64,000 nt of DNA from Nocardia blacklockiae (GTDB taxonomy: Bacteria; Actinomycetota; Actinomycetes; Mycobacteriales; Mycobacteriaceae). The stretch is from assembly GCF_015477355.1 (NCBI RefSeq), contig NZ_JADLRJ010000005.1, positions 1 to 64,000 on the forward strand, written 5' to 3'. This document shows, piece by piece, positions 63,162-64,000 of the stretch (position 1 is its first letter; each line of letters begins with the position of its first letter). The position numbers were made by a program, and so were the translations under genes. Under the pieces are notes generated by a model, which was not told where the DNA came from, did no database searches, and saw nothing but the letters and a program-made list of their open reading frames with translations.

Positions 63162-63165
63162 CTGC

Positions 63166-63179
63166 ATTCTGGACAGAAT
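63166..63179. promoter_or_regulatory. Second palindrome next to the proximal KstR-like site
   Basis: ATTCTG and CAGAAT form 6-bp arms around GA, four bases from the KstR-like site. It does not match the KstR pattern and may be bound by another dimeric regulator. Confidence 0.45.
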
Positions 63180-63224
63180 TTCGAGTTTTGAGCTGCCCAT
63201 TTCTCTCGAACCGTAATCAAGAGT

Positions 63225-63238
63225 TAGAACCTGTTCAT
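63225..63238. promoter_or_regulatory. KstR-like operator, distal
   Basis: TAGAACCTGTTCAT is the same 14-mer with one base changed in the centre. Its centre lies 77 bases from the proximal site. It is about 110 bases beyond the SDR stop, so it probably serves the mce4 promoter rather than the SDR gene. Confidence 0.7.
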
Positions 63239-63350
63239 ACGGCGTACAGGTCTCCTTTGTGAGGAGGCGCACACCACCCGAAGTCCATGTCTACCAACTG
63301 CCCGACCGCTGATCAACCGACGTGCGGGGCAGCCGCCCTCAGTTGGCCGC

Positions 63351-64000
63351 TCAGCCGAGATCGTGCAGCGCCGCCGCGGAAAACGTACGCCCCGACGGTC
63401 GCTCGGCGAAGTAGGCGCCGAGGGTGTCGGCCAGCGCGGCGGGCGACCATTCCGCGCCCTCGGCGTCGAAGCGCCGCTCCACCTCGGGGGCCGCCATCAA
63501 GGCGACCATCGGCCCGTAGACCACGAAGACCTGTCCGCTGATCGCCGCCGCACCCGGCGCGGCCAGGTAGGCGACCAGCCGGGCCACGTGCTCGGGCGCC
63601 AGCGGGTCGACCTCGCCCTCCGGCGCCGCCGAGAAGACCTTCTCGGTCATCGCGGTGCGCGCCCGCGGGCAGATCGCGTTGGCCTTGACGCCGAAGCGCG
63701 CCAAGGCGCGCGACGCGGACAAGGTGAGCGCGGTGATGCCGGCCTTGGCGGCCGCGTAGTTCGCCTGCCCCTCGGGGCCGAGCAGACCGGCCTCGGAGGC
63801 GGTGTTGATCAACCGCCCGTACACCGGCTCGCCGGCCTGCTTGGACTTGCCGCGCCAGTAGGCGGCGGCGTTGCGCGACAACAGGAAGTGCCCGCGCAGA
63901 TGCACGGCGAGCACCGCGTCCCAGTCCTCGTCGGACATGTTGAACAGCATCCGGTCGCGGGTGATGCCGGCATTGTTGACCACGATGTCGACACCGCCGA
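63351..64000 (-). CDS. Short-chain dehydrogenase/reductase, 3' part (Hsd4A-like)
   Basis: The 5' end lies beyond the window. The visible ~216 residues start at the NNAG motif (VVNNAGITRDRM) and contain the catalytic Ser in TASEAG and the Tyr and Lys of NYAAAKAG. A C-terminal extension of about 80 residues beyond the usual SDR core is present (EGAEWSPAALADTLG). NNAG falls near residue 95 in typical SDRs, implying a total of about 310 residues, close to hsd4A (Rv3502c), which stands at this place beside mce4. That protein oxidises a sterol side-chain intermediate. It is in the same direction as mce4, with 282 bases between. Confidence 0.8.
   Translation of the reverse strand, partial: GGVDIVVNNAGITRDRMLFNMSDEDWDAVLAVHLRGHFLLSRNAAAYWRGKSKQAGEPVYGRLINTASEAGLLGPEGQANYAAAKAGITALTLSASRALARFGVKANAICPRARTAMTEKVFSAAPEGEVDPLAPEHVARLVAYLAAPGAAAISGQVFVVYGPMVALMAAPEVERRFDAEGAEWSPAALADTLGAYFAERPSGRTFSAAALHDLG

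Noticed and set aside
1-64000. CRISPR arrays, transposases, phage genes or rRNA
   Set aside because: I found no regularly spaced repeats, no IS or integrase motifs and no rRNA segments; only one tRNA was seen.

Overview
The window is high-GC actinobacterial DNA and most resembles Nocardia or a close relative among the mycolic-acid bacteria. The signs are a complete mce4-type yrbE/mce operon next to otsA, an antigen-85-like mycolyltransferase/esterase, a PhoPR-type two-component pair beside a HIT protein, and gene order recalling the M. tuberculosis purM-purF-purL-pepC-purQ-purS-ptrB-purB stretch. No CRISPR array, prophage or insertion sequence was seen. These assignments come from reading the proteins and from recalled synteny, not from database searches.

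Layout. 0-1.4 kb: a long nested hairpin, then purM. 1.5-4.8 kb: an autoregulated hydrolase-TetR pair and a divergent cupin/AraC pair. 4.9-10.3 kb: a four-gene peptide ABC importer. 10.6-20.5 kb: purF and purL, separated by a DUF3533/YhgE-like membrane protein, a tiny aromatic-rich ORF, a sterol-carrier-family protein, a Rpn/PD-(D/E)XK-like nuclease, a CPBP protease coupled to a membrane serine hydrolase, and a YiaA/B protein. 20.6-29.3 kb: a GT87 mannosyltransferase, M18 aminopeptidase, an unusual MarR + two AmiC-like sensor locus, purQ-purS, an MBL-fold protein and an M20 peptidase. 29.3-34.9 kb: a glutamate decarboxylase/antiporter acid-resistance locus and a lysG-lysE exporter pair. 34.9-49.5 kb: DUF2334 protein, prolyl oligopeptidase, small Cys/His protein, DUF397 protein, mycolyltransferase-like esterase, HIT protein, purB, TetR, aminotransferase, M23 peptidase, purD, a second HIT protein, phoR-phoP and tRNA-Thr(TGT). 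49.6-64 kb: a stand-alone MbtH with a hydrolase, a small ORF plus otsA, and the minus-strand mce4 operon (yrbE4A-yrbE4B-mce4ABCDEF plus two Mce-associated proteins), with two KstR-like operators in its promoter region and the 3' part of an hsd4A-like SDR gene at the window edge.

How the genes work together. Seven purine genes (purM, F, L, Q, S, B, D) lie in separate transcription units; PurL, PurQ and PurS form the FGAM synthetase complex. The Mce4 proteins would import sterols that the SDR helps to degrade. The GAD/antiporter pair would consume protons, and LysG would sense basic amino acids to induce LysE. Many genes start 6-8 nt after a TANNNT -10 box, which suggests leaderless transcripts are common here.
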